A stretch of 42,772 nt of DNA from Maribacter sp. (GTDB taxonomy: Bacteria > Bacteroidota > Bacteroidia > Flavobacteriales > Flavobacteriaceae): NCBI GenBank assembly GCA_024228355.1, contig JAAETN010000022.1, forward strand, positions 1-42,772, given 5' to 3'. The translations under genes were made by a program, and so were the position numbers. Every line of letters starts with the position of its first letter. Within the stretch, counting starts at the first letter, position 1. Shown here one piece after another: positions 1-8,353 of the stretch. Below the pieces are notes generated by a model, which was not told where the DNA came from, did no database searches, and was given only the letters and a program-made list of their open reading frames with translations.

Positions 1-321
1 AATAATAAAGAACAGTCTGCATTATTTTTTGAAGCCATCGATAATGATGACTTGAAATCTTTTTTCAATACCAAATATTTAACTGGGATCAATTATGCCA
101 AAAAGCTAACACTTTCCCTGAGCAAGGTCAACAAAAATGATATGAAACAACTTATGCAAGCCGGATTTACGGATGGTGAGATATTGGAAATAAACCAAGT
201 CACGAGCTATTTCAATTATGTAAACCGTAGTGTCCTTGGTTTGGGTGTCGATACCAAAGGTGATATTGTTGGACTTTCACCTAAAGAAAATGATGATCCT
301 GAAAATTGGGAACATTCGTAA
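1..321 (+). CDS. Peroxidase-related (AhpD/carboxymuconolactone decarboxylase-like) protein, 5' end missing
   Basis: The reading frame is open from the first base of the window, so the gene starts outside it and only the C-terminal 106 residues are visible. The visible part has the pattern of the 'uncharacterized peroxidase-related enzyme' group of the AhpD-like superfamily: a leucine-rich helix, then AGF-D-EI, then a VTSYFNYVNR segment and LGV. The catalytic CxxC/His helix of this superfamily would lie upstream and cannot be checked. Members are small helical proteins thought to reduce hydroperoxides. The gene ends 7 bases before the stop of the convergent propeller gene, with no obvious terminator between them. 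The family call is moderately sure; activity is not shown. Confidence 0.7.
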   Translation, partial: NNKEQSALFFEAIDNDDLKSFFNTKYLTGINYAKKLTLSLSKVNKNDMKQLMQAGFTDGEILEINQVTSYFNYVNRSVLGLGVDTKGDIVGLSPKENDDPENWEHS

Positions 322-328
322 TACAATT

Positions 329-1792
329 CTATTCATTGTAAACACCGTTGTAATTGCTACCCATATATGAGCCCCATTTAATTTCCCGGACAACCGGAAA
401 TTTTGTATCAATTCTATTTATTTGAAGTCCGTCAAAAGTATAGGTCTGCTTCACATTCGTTCCATGCACATAAATTAAGTCAAGAAAACCGTTATTATCA
501 ATGTCACCAATCCAAGGAGTTGATGAAAGGTTATTTCCTTCATTTTGTAGATCCAGTTCAGCTGCAATCTTTTCAGTGAACTCAATGGCCATAATGTTAT
601 TATGAAAAAATTTCATATGATATTCATTGGTTACCTGATAGTTCATAGGTAGCAATGCTTCATCCTTACCATCACCATTCAAATCAGCCACGATTGGCGT
701 ACTTAATTGGTAGAACCCCAAGCTGTCCTCAAATTCCACTTTTCCATTGCTTCCGTCTACCATTATTTGTTTTGACCATTCAAGATCAGGCCAAACACCT
801 TGGGCGTAGGATACAAAAAAATCGGGAACGGTATCATTGGTAAATCTACCTACTGCAATAGAGCTATAGGCCTCTGTATTGGGAACACTTACAGACCAAA
901 TAGGATTGTATGTAATTCCATCGAAAGCAAGAATCCTACCGTCAACTGCATTGGCAACAATGTCATGTATGCTATCCCCATTTACATCGACCCAAACCCC
1001 TGGGCCGACAAAACCTTTGGTTTCACTACTTGCCAGTAATATTGACTTTGATAAATCCCCAGACCTTATTTCCGGAAGAGATGTAACATACAAATGGCCT
1101 CCTATGGTTTCACCACCAGTGCCAAAAAGAACATTTTTAGTGGTTGATGGCATATTTGGTAATACGGAAACAGACATGTAAGTCTCACCTCCATCTGGAG
1201 TTTTCGCCCTACTTATCACCTCCCCATTCTTGCTATTGATAATTACTAAATGTCCTGGTGGCCTGTTTGGATCATGGGGTTCTGCCAAAACATCACCACC
1301 ATTAGAAATTAAAACATCATCCTGTCCGTCATCATTCTGATCTGGGATAAATTGTGGATTATAAAAATTGAACCACTCCTTTGTTTGGTTCAAAGGCTTT
1401 TCGAACCTCCATATTACATCACCGGTTTTACCATTTACCGCGATCAGCTCAGCAGATCTTCCGTTAATAAAAACATCCGCGATTCCATCATTGGTTATAT
1501 CTTTTAAAGCGGCAGAACCAAATATCTGATCTTTGGCTGAAACTTTCCAAAGCATTTTACCTGTTTTACCATCAAGGGCTATAACTGCAGAATCACAGGC
1601 CTGAAATTCCTTTCTGCCAGCACCAAGGATAATATCACCAACTTTATCATTGTTCAAATCGGCCACTCGAGGGGAAGAAAACGTACCAATACCTGGCAAT
1701 TTTTTTGCCCATGATTCCTGGGCACTCATTTCACCGGAATAGCCCAGTAAAAAAAATAATGTACAACCAACAAGTCGTTTAAGGAAAAACAT
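329..1792 (-). CDS. Secreted FG-GAP/PQQ-like repeat beta-propeller protein
   Basis: A 487-residue protein with an N-terminal signal peptide (about residues 1-24, ending SAQ). The rest is built from alternating blades of two kinds. FG-GAP-type calcium-binding loops such as DLNNDKVGD (about 45), DITNDGIAD (98), DQNDDGQDD (151), plus later DVNGDSIHD, DLNGDGKDE and DIDNNGFLD, alternate with PQQ-propeller-like strands such as ALDGKTGKMLW (about 72) and AVNGKTGDVIW (118). This predicts a single calcium-stabilised propeller outside the cytoplasm. No catalytic residues are recognisable, and the C-terminus does not look like a type IX sorting domain. It lies 177 bases downstream of coxM on the same strand, so it may be separately transcribed. 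Binding or scaffold roles are typical of the fold; its ligand is unknown. Confidence 0.75.
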   Translation of the reverse strand: MFFLKRLVGCTLFFLLGYSGEMSAQESWAKKLPGIGTFSSPRVADLNNDKVGDIILGAGRKEFQACDSAVIALDGKTGKMLWKVSAKDQIFGSAALKDITNDGIADVFINGRSAELIAVNGKTGDVIWRFEKPLNQTKEWFNFYNPQFIPDQNDDGQDDVLISNGGDVLAEPHDPNRPPGHLVIINSKNGEVISRAKTPDGGETYMSVSVLPNMPSTTKNVLFGTGGETIGGHLYVTSLPEIRSGDLSKSILLASSETKGFVGPGVWVDVNGDSIHDIVANAVDGRILAFDGITYNPIWSVSVPNTEAYSSIAVGRFTNDTVPDFFVSYAQGVWPDLEWSKQIMVDGSNGKVEFEDSLGFYQLSTPIVADLNGDGKDEALLPMNYQVTNEYHMKFFHNNIMAIEFTEKIAAELDLQNEGNNLSSTPWIGDIDNNGFLDLIYVHGTNVKQTYTFDGLQINRIDTKFPVVREIKWGSYMGSNYNGVYNE

Positions 1793-1969
1793 ATTATTAG
1801 AAATCGATAGCCTTTAAACCATTAGAAATTATTCGAGTCATCGCCTATCTTTCTTCAATATCGCTTACAATTTAGCATTAATTTCGATATAAACTTATGC
1901 GACCCTTACCAAATTTAATCAATAAAGAAAATGATCTTAGGTCAAGGTTTTCTTTGAAATCGAAATATA

Positions 1970-2770
1970 CTACGCCTCAAGTGCTTTTTTTACATAAACT
2001 TTTGCCAAATGGGAACGGTATTCCACATCGGCAAAATGATCGCTCATAACCTCAATGTTATCTATTGCATGGGAACCGGCATCACTGTTTCCGGAATACG
2101 CATCTTCAACCGCAATTGCCCGGTAGGGTGTATCTGAAACGCCGGTAACACCAACTTTGACTGAGTCTCCGTCTTTGACAACGGCAACCCCTACTACCGC
2201 AAAACGTGAAGCTGATTGAAAGAATTTCTGATAATTACCATTGATTACTTTTGGAAATCGAACTGCGGTAATGATTTCATCTTCAGCAAGTGATGTAGTG
2301 AAGATTCCTTGAAAGAAATCAATTGCATCTATTGTTCTACTTCCATTTTTTCCTTCTACCTCTATTATGGCCTCACAAGCGAGAATAGTAGCAGGGTAAT
2401 CTGAAGAGGGATCGGCATGTGCTAAACTGCCACCTATAGTTCCACGATTTCTTACCTGTATATCCCCAATGCATTTAACGGTTTGCGTAACGATATTCAA
2501 TTTATTCTTTACTAAATCAGATTTTAGCACTTGGGAATGCGTACAATTGGCCCCGATTATTATTTCGCCGCCCTGTTCGGTGATTGTATTCATGCCTGAA
2601 ATTCCACTAATATCAATAAGTACTAATGGGCGATTCAGGCGTAATTTCATTGCCGGAATCAAACTATGGCCTCCGGAAAGGATTTTGGCATCATAACCGT
2701 GTTTGCCTAGCAGCTTAACCGCTTCACTAATAGAGGATGCTTTTATATAATCAAACTTTGATGGTATCAT
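1970..2770 (-). CDS. coxM: Molybdenum hydroxylase FAD-binding (medium) subunit, CoxM-like
   Basis: A 266-residue protein of the FAD-binding domain family found in CO dehydrogenase and xanthine dehydrogenase medium subunits. The two FAD-contact motifs are clear: SGGHSL near residue 32 and TIGGSLAHADP at 111-121, followed by the CO-dehydrogenase C-terminal domain. Its length is close to the usual 280 or so. In the assembled enzyme this subunit passes electrons from the iron-sulfur clusters to an acceptor. The start lies 18 bases after the coxL stop, so it is probably translated from the same message. In well-known cox clusters the order is usually M-S-L; here it is S-L-M. Confidence 0.9.
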   Translation of the reverse strand: MIPSKFDYIKASSISEAVKLLGKHGYDAKILSGGHSLIPAMKLRLNRPLVLIDISGISGMNTITEQGGEIIIGANCTHSQVLKSDLVKNKLNIVTQTVKCIGDIQVRNRGTIGGSLAHADPSSDYPATILACEAIIEVEGKNGSRTIDAIDFFQGIFTTSLAEDEIITAVRFPKVINGNYQKFFQSASRFAVVGVAVVKDGDSVKVGVTGVSDTPYRAIAVEDAYSGNSDAGSHAIDNIEVMSDHFADVEYRSHLAKVYVKKALEA

Positions 2771-2788
2771 GTTTTTATTATTTTGATT

Positions 2789-5149
2789 TTAATTTTGCAT
2801 TGCTTTCCATACTCGTTGCGGTGTAACTGGCATTTGAATATCAGTTACTCCCAAATGCGATAGTGCATCTACGACGGCGTTTACGACAGCTGGGGTTGAA
2901 CCAATGGCACCAGCTTCTCCTGCACCCTTAACCCCAAGAGGGTTGTGTGGACACGGTGTTACCGTTCTATCCGTTTCTATCATGGGCACATCATCGGCCC
3001 TTGGCATGGCATAATCCATATAAGATCCAGTAATCATCTGTCCTGAATCGTCATAGACTACTTCTTCCAACAAAGCTTGACCAACACCCTGCACAACGCC
3101 ACCTTGAATCTGACCGTCAACGATCATTGGATTCATGACGTTTCCAACGTCATCGCAAGCTATAAAGCGTTGTAAGTCTACTTTGCCCGTATCTTTATCC
3201 ACCTCAACAACAGCGATGTGCGTTCCAAATGGGTACGTAAAATTCGAAGGGTCGTAAAAACTGGAGAAATCCAAACCTGGTTCGAGTCCTTCCGGGTAAT
3301 CATGAGGTACATAAGCCGTCAAAGAAACATCCCCAAATGAAATGGACTTATCAGTACCTTTTACTGTCCATTTACCCTCTGCATATTCCAAGTCCTTCTC
3401 CGCAGCTTCCAATTTATGCGCAGCTATTTTAGCACCTTTTTCCAATACTTTTTCTACACTTTTTATTATTGCACTGCCACCAACAGCCAAGCTGCGAGAA
3501 CCATAGGTCCCCATACCAAATGCAACCTGATCGGTATCACCATGTTCTATTTCAATATCATCCATAGGAATACCTAATTTATCAGCCACAAATTGGGCAA
3601 AAACCGTTTCATGACCCTGTCCGTGCGAGTGGGTGCCCGTAAACACTTGAACCTTCCCGGTAGGCTGTACCCGTACATGACCAACTTCGAATAATCCCGC
3701 GCGTGCTCCCAAAGAACCAACCACAGCTGATGGAGCAATCCCACATCCTTCAATATAGGTTGAGATGCCAACGCCCAATAATTTTCCATTCTTACGGGCC
3801 TTGGTCTGTTCTTTTCTAAAATCTTCATAGCCCAACATTTCCAATCCCCTTTTTAGGACACCTTCATAGTTACCGCTGTCATATTGTAGGGCCACCTGTG
3901 TTTGATATCCTGGTTCATCGATACCGTCAAATGGGGGGATGAAGTTTTTAAATCGAATATCGGCTGGATCCATTTTCATTTCCTTAGCCGCCTTTGAAAT
4001 TATACGCTCCAAGAGATAGGTAGCTTCTGGGCGGCCAGCACCACGATAGGCATCTACGACAACGGTATGTGTAAATGGTGCTACTACATTCAAATGAATC
4101 AAAGGAGTAGTGTAAACCCCTTGGAACAAAGTTCCGTGGAGATATGTAGGCACTGCAGGTGCAAACGTAGAGAGATATGCTCCCATCGCACAATATTCAT
4201 CTGTTAGATGTGCAACAATTTTTCCATCTTTATCAAAACCCATTTTGGAGTGTACAACATGATCCCTACCATGGGCATCGGTCAAGAAAGCTTCACTACG
4301 ATCGGAAGTCCATTTTACAGGACGACCAATTTCCTTGGATATCCAAGTAAGCAGGGCTTCCTCTGTATAATGGTAAATCTTACTTCCAAAACCACCACCA
4401 ACGTCATAGGATACCACACGTACCTTATGTTCTGGTATTCCTAATACAAATGCACATAGCAGTAATCTTATCAAATGTGGGTTTTGAGTACTAGTGTATA
4501 ATGTCCATTTTCCAGCATTTATATCATAATCGGCTATATAACTTCTGGGCTCCATAGCATTGGGCGCGACTCTGTGATTGCGATATTCCATCTCGGTAAC
4601 ATGATGGGCACTTGCCAGAGCGGCTTCTACCTCGGTCCGATCATTACCAATGCACCAATCAAAAGCGGCATTGTCCCCCCATTCTTCATGTACCAGAGGT
4701 GCACTTGGCTCCATCGCTTTTTTGGGATCGGTAACTGCGGGCAGTTCTTCATAATCCACTTCCACAAGTTCTGCTGCATCCCTGGCCAGTTCCAAAGTCT
4801 CGGCAACAACTATGGCTACTGCTTCCCCTAAGTGTCTGATCTTATCTTTGGCCAGCAAGGGGTGCACAGGTTCACGCATGGTATCCCCGTTTTTAAAATT
4901 CACTTGCCATCCACATGGTACCCCATAGGCCCCGCAACCATCCTGACCCGTATAAATAGCAACGACACCATCGGCTTTTTGGGCCTCACTTATATCTATG
5001 TTCAGTACTTTAGCATGTGCATACGGACTCCGAACAAAAGCAGCCTGTGTCATTTTCGGTAATTTAATATCATCGGTATATCTGCCTGCTCCTCTTAGAA
5101 AACGGGCATCTTCACGTCTTTTTACTGATTTTCCTATAAAATTTCCCAT
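2789..5149 (-). CDS. coxL: Molybdopterin-binding large subunit of a form II CO-dehydrogenase-like molybdenum hydroxylase
   Basis: A 786-residue protein of the xanthine oxidase/CoxL family. It begins with the short GKSVKRREDARFLRGAGRYTDD signature of these subunits, followed by the a/b hammerhead and the two molybdopterin-binding domains. The active-site loop reads AYRGAGR at residues 367-373, which is the form II signature. Form I CO dehydrogenases have AYxCSFR, whose cysteine binds copper, and that cysteine is absent here. The catalytic glutamate of the family is present (GAGEAG, E745). The subunit should hold the molybdenum cytosine dinucleotide cofactor in a cytoplasmic L2M2S2 enzyme. Form II members oxidise CO poorly or not at all in several tested species, so the substrate could be another small compound. 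Confidence 0.92.
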   Translation of the reverse strand: MGNFIGKSVKRREDARFLRGAGRYTDDIKLPKMTQAAFVRSPYAHAKVLNIDISEAQKADGVVAIYTGQDGCGAYGVPCGWQVNFKNGDTMREPVHPLLAKDKIRHLGEAVAIVVAETLELARDAAELVEVDYEELPAVTDPKKAMEPSAPLVHEEWGDNAAFDWCIGNDRTEVEAALASAHHVTEMEYRNHRVAPNAMEPRSYIADYDINAGKWTLYTSTQNPHLIRLLLCAFVLGIPEHKVRVVSYDVGGGFGSKIYHYTEEALLTWISKEIGRPVKWTSDRSEAFLTDAHGRDHVVHSKMGFDKDGKIVAHLTDEYCAMGAYLSTFAPAVPTYLHGTLFQGVYTTPLIHLNVVAPFTHTVVVDAYRGAGRPEATYLLERIISKAAKEMKMDPADIRFKNFIPPFDGIDEPGYQTQVALQYDSGNYEGVLKRGLEMLGYEDFRKEQTKARKNGKLLGVGISTYIEGCGIAPSAVVGSLGARAGLFEVGHVRVQPTGKVQVFTGTHSHGQGHETVFAQFVADKLGIPMDDIEIEHGDTDQVAFGMGTYGSRSLAVGGSAIIKSVEKVLEKGAKIAAHKLEAAEKDLEYAEGKWTVKGTDKSISFGDVSLTAYVPHDYPEGLEPGLDFSSFYDPSNFTYPFGTHIAVVEVDKDTGKVDLQRFIACDDVGNVMNPMIVDGQIQGGVVQGVGQALLEEVVYDDSGQMITGSYMDYAMPRADDVPMIETDRTVTPCPHNPLGVKGAGEAGAIGSTPAVVNAVVDALSHLGVTDIQMPVTPQRVWKAMQN

Positions 5150-5152
5150 GAC

Positions 5153-5617
5153 CTAACTGTTTAGTTGCTCAGCAGCTTGCTGAATTGATTTTACAATATT
5201 GTGATAGCCCGTACATCGACAGAAATTGCCTTCTAGTCCGTGACGAATTTCTTCTTCAGTCGGATTGGGATTGCTCTTCAGAATATCAACGGCCGTCATA
5301 ACCATTCCAGGCGTACAAAAGCCACATTGCAAACCATGATTTTCTTTAAACGCTTCTTGAATGGGATGCATTTGTTCTCCATTTGCCATGCCCTCTATAG
5401 TCATTATTTCACAGCCATCCGCTTGCACCGCCAATAGTGTACATGATTTTACAGCGTTCCCGTCTAAAGTAATTGTACATGCTCCACATCCACTTGTATC
5501 ACAACCAACATGTGTTCCTGTTAAATCCATCACTTCGCGTAGGTAATGAACCAAACTCATTCTTGGTTCAATATCATTAGAATGGGATTTCCCATTTATT
5601 GTTAAAGAAATTTGCAT
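5153..5617 (-). CDS. coxS: Molybdenum hydroxylase [2Fe-2S] small subunit, CoxS-like
   Basis: A 154-residue iron-sulfur protein. The N-terminal plant-ferredoxin-like cluster uses C39, C44, C47 and C59 (CDTSGCGAC ... C). The C-terminal four-helix domain binds the second cluster through C98 and C101 (CGFC) and C133 and C135 (CRC). All eight ligands are therefore present. The subunit relays electrons from the molybdenum site in CoxL to FAD in CoxM. It ends only 3 bases before the coxL start, so the two are almost certainly co-translated. Confidence 0.93.
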   Translation of the reverse strand: MQISLTINGKSHSNDIEPRMSLVHYLREVMDLTGTHVGCDTSGCGACTITLDGNAVKSCTLLAVQADGCEIMTIEGMANGEQMHPIQEAFKENHGLQCGFCTPGMVMTAVDILKSNPNPTEEEIRHGLEGNFCRCTGYHNIVKSIQQAAEQLNS

Positions 5618-5628
5618 ATAGTATGATT

Positions 5629-6078
5629 TTAAATTGTTTGTTCTTCCACTTCTTTTTCCAAGGCCTCAAAAAATTGTTTGGACAGTGTACTCACCACTCC
5701 ACTCATAATACGCTGTCCCATTCTAGCAAGTGTACCTGACATTTTTGCTTCCCCTGTATATTCAACTTGTGTTTTTCCACCCTCCGAGGGCATGAACAGC
5801 ATTCTAATTTCTGCTATAACATTACCCATTTTACTTTTTTGATCCACCACAAGTACGCAACTTTCTTCCTGCACCTTTTCCTTTACAGATAATGTTCCTT
5901 CAAAAACTCCGCGAACAGGGCCAATACCTATTGAGGATACCGCATTATAATTATCTATCCCCTGTGATTCCAATTTTTTAATTCCAGGAGTAACTTTTTC
6001 TAGAATTACAGGGTCGAGTAACATTTTCCAAACTTCGCTTCTTGGAGCGCCTATTTGTCGGGTGCCTGATATCTTCAT
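5629..6078 (-). CDS. coxG: CoxG-like SRPBCC-domain protein
   Basis: A 149-residue protein of the CO dehydrogenase subunit G family (SRPBCC/START-like hydrophobic-pocket fold), starting MKISGTRQI with the typical 'APRSEVWKMLLDP' helix near residue 11. It consists of the SRPBCC domain only. The longer C-terminal extension with a membrane anchor seen in some CoxG proteins is absent. CoxG proteins recruit the enzyme to the membrane, and in mycobacteria are reported to carry quinone to it; which of these applies here is inference. The gene sits 11 bases before coxS. A 121-base gap separates it from coxE and might hold an internal promoter, though I see no convincing one. Confidence 0.85.
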   Translation of the reverse strand: MKISGTRQIGAPRSEVWKMLLDPVILEKVTPGIKKLESQGIDNYNAVSSIGIGPVRGVFEGTLSVKEKVQEESCVLVVDQKSKMGNVIAEIRMLFMPSEGGKTQVEYTGEAKMSGTLARMGQRIMSGVVSTLSKQFFEALEKEVEEQTI

Positions 6079-6199
6079 TTATTTCTATCTTACTGTTTCA
6101 AGATAAAAATAAGTGCTGACAATTGTAAGAATTATTAATTGTTTTTTTATGTAAAAGTCAAAAATTTTAGAAAATCTTTGTATACTACTCAAAAAGACA

Positions 6200-7375
6200 T
6201 TAGATATATTGTCTATATAATAAAGATCTCTTTTTGTGAAGTTGTTGTATTACTTCTTTCAAACTATCCAAATTGTGGGCAGATGCCAAGACATCTATAT
6301 AAGGTAAGGCGGTTTTCATTCCGATTACCTCAGCGGAAAATTCGGGATTTCCGGCTAAAGGATTCAGCCATATAACTTTTTTGGATTTTTTATAAATTGT
6401 CCGCATAGCCTCTTTCATCGTTTCTGGTTCACCGGTATCCCATCCATCACTTAAAATGAGAACTATTGTTTTCTTATCCAACAGTCTATGGCCAAAGTCG
6501 CTCGTGAAGTTTTGCAGGCATGAACCAATTGTTGTGCCCCCTGACCAATGCGGAACGCGCTCAGAGATGGTATCAAAAGCCTTATCGAATTCGTTATTGT
6601 CCAATATGTCGCTTACACGATGAAGTGCAGTACTGAAAACAAAGGTTTCAATTCTGTCATAGGCATTCTGAAAGGCATATATGAGATGAACAAAAAACCG
6701 ACTATAAAGATCCATTGAACGACTTACATCGCAAAGCAAGACCAATTTGAGCCTGCGTTCTTTTTTTTTAGAAAAAATCAAATGCTGAATTTCGCCTCCT
6801 TTACGCAAGTTGGTCCGAATAGTACCTTTTAAATCAATACTTTGGTGATTCTTCGACTTTTTCATTAATCGACTTTTTTGATGCGTTAACCTTCTAGCCA
6901 TTTTCTTCAATAAACGCATCATTAATCGCATCTCGTCCTCGCTTAAATCCAAAAAGTTCTTTCGTGTCAGAACCTCTAAATGGCTATAGGAAGAAACTTC
7001 TTTTTCGTCTGTCGATGGATTGAGATTCAACCAATTCTTAAGAGACTCGAACTGTGCTTCTTTTTTGTGTGCTTCCGATATGTTATCCCTTGGGTTGGGC
7101 TTCTCCTTTACTTTTGAGTCAGCTGCTTTAGAGAGTTGATCTTTAAATTCAGCATAATATTCATCAAACTTAGATCGCTGGAATACATTTTTGGATAAAA
7201 CGGTTTTAAGAGCCTCCCGGAAATAGTATTCGGAATTGATGGGTAAATAGGAAATGGCTTTCAGTGCATCAGCCTCTTCAGTTGGGCCAATTGCGAAACC
7301 CTTGACCCTAAGAAAGCGACACAACAAAACTACATTTGCAGATAGTGTAGTCTGATGTTTTATCAAAGGTTCCAT
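6200..7375 (-). CDS. coxE: CoxE-like VWA-domain protein
   Basis: A 391-residue protein with a charged, helical N-terminal half and a C-terminal von Willebrand A domain. The metal-ion-dependent adhesion site is intact: DVSRS with D216, S218 and S220, the threonine in SGGTTIGS, and the aspartate in LILSDGWDTG. CoxE partners with the MoxR-type ATPase CoxD; in Oligotropha the pair acts in maturing the copper-molybdenum active site. The gene starts 2 bases after coxD stops, so the pair is tightly coupled. In a form II cluster without the copper-binding cysteine, its job may be general cofactor insertion or remodelling (inference). Confidence 0.88.
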   Translation of the reverse strand: MEPLIKHQTTLSANVVLLCRFLRVKGFAIGPTEEADALKAISYLPINSEYYFREALKTVLSKNVFQRSKFDEYYAEFKDQLSKAADSKVKEKPNPRDNISEAHKKEAQFESLKNWLNLNPSTDEKEVSSYSHLEVLTRKNFLDLSEDEMRLMMRLLKKMARRLTHQKSRLMKKSKNHQSIDLKGTIRTNLRKGGEIQHLIFSKKKERRLKLVLLCDVSRSMDLYSRFFVHLIYAFQNAYDRIETFVFSTALHRVSDILDNNEFDKAFDTISERVPHWSGGTTIGSCLQNFTSDFGHRLLDKKTIVLILSDGWDTGEPETMKEAMRTIYKKSKKVIWLNPLAGNPEFSAEVIGMKTALPYIDVLASAHNLDSLKEVIQQLHKKRSLLYRQYI

Positions 7376-7377
7376 CG

Positions 7378-8271
7378 TTAAGTTATTCTAGATGTAACTC
7401 CGGTTTTCTCTAACAATTCGGAAAGCGCATCTTGAGTATGACGCATATCCTGCCAATCTTTTAGGACCACCCCAAGTGTATCTTCAACTATTTGTTTATC
7501 CAAAGAAGTTAAATGCATGCTGGCCAATGCTCTGGCCCAATCAATAGTCTCAGAAATTCCGGGGGTCTTTTCTAATTTCATCGCTCTCAACTCCTTCATA
7601 AAAGAACATATTTGCTGCCCTAATTTAACGTCTATCTCAGGAACTTTGCCCATAACAATTGCCAGTTCTTTCTTAAAGGTCGGATAGTCTATCCATAGAT
7701 ACAAACATCTTCTTCTAAGGGCTTCGGACAATTCCCTAGTTCGATTACCAGTTAAAATGATTTGCGGCTTACTTGTGGCTTTTACAGTGCCAATTTCCGG
7801 AATAGTCACTTGCCAGTCCGAAAGGACTTCCAAAAGGAAGCTTTCAAATTCCTCATCTGCCCTATCAATTTCGTCAATCAACAAAACAGAATTTTCAGGA
7901 TGTGTAATAGCTTGCAAAACAGGGCGTTTTAATAAAAATTTTTCTGAAAAAATGGTTTCTTCAAGGGTTTTGATGTCTTGGCCTTTTTGCTCGGCCATTT
8001 TTAAATAGAGCAGTTGATGCTGATAATTCCACTCATAAAGCGCGTGTGTACTATCCAAACCTTCATAGCACTGCAACCTAATCAAATCTGCCTGTATTGC
8101 CTGGGCCATCACTTTTGCTATTTCAGTTTTTCCTACTCCGGCCGGACCTTCAATCAATAAAGGCTTCTCTAATTTCATTGCCAGGAATATTGACATGGCA
8201 ATGGCCCCATCATCAATATATCCATGATCTTGTAGCATTTTTTGAATCTGTGATAGTTCTTTGGTTTTCAT
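7378..8271 (-). CDS. coxD: CoxD-like MoxR-family AAA+ ATPase
   Basis: A 297-residue AAA+ ATPase of the MoxR group. Walker A is GPAGVGKT at residues 42-49, Walker B is LLIDEIDRADEE, and the sensor 1 and arginine-rich region reads ILTGNRTRELSEALRRRC. Proteins of this group work with VWA-domain partners as chaperones that insert metals or remodel enzymes; here the partner is the adjacent coxE product. It is the first gene of the cox cluster. It lies 82 bases downstream of the TonB-dependent receptor stop on the same strand, with a 7-bp dyad in the leader (8281-8301). Confidence 0.9.
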   Translation of the reverse strand: MKTKELSQIQKMLQDHGYIDDGAIAMSIFLAMKLEKPLLIEGPAGVGKTEIAKVMAQAIQADLIRLQCYEGLDSTHALYEWNYQHQLLYLKMAEQKGQDIKTLEETIFSEKFLLKRPVLQAITHPENSVLLIDEIDRADEEFESFLLEVLSDWQVTIPEIGTVKATSKPQIILTGNRTRELSEALRRRCLYLWIDYPTFKKELAIVMGKVPEIDVKLGQQICSFMKELRAMKLEKTPGISETIDWARALASMHLTSLDKQIVEDTLGVVLKDWQDMRHTQDALSELLEKTGVTSRIT

Positions 8272-8280
8272 TTACTACAG

Positions 8281-8301
8281 CTTAATCCTAAGCAGATTAA
8301 G
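8281..8301. promoter_or_regulatory. Inverted repeat just upstream of coxD
   Basis: A perfect 7-bp inverted repeat, CTTAATC / GATTAAG, with a 7-base spacer lies 10-30 bases upstream of the coxD start. There is no T-run after it on the minus strand, so it is not an intrinsic terminator. It could be an operator or a leader hairpin. In AT-rich DNA such dyads can arise by chance. Confidence 0.3.
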
Positions 8302-8353
8302 ATACCGATATTCAACTATGGGAACAAATTTTTAATGAATAATAAATCACATC

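Noticed and set aside
3574-5062. Several open frames of 60-85 residues on both strands within coxL
   Set aside because: They lie wholly inside a well-supported gene, have odd composition and no recognisable domain; they are frame shadows.
2789-5149. True (form I) CO dehydrogenase large subunit
   Set aside because: The active-site loop is AYRGAGR, not AYxCSFR, so the copper-binding cysteine of form I enzymes is missing.
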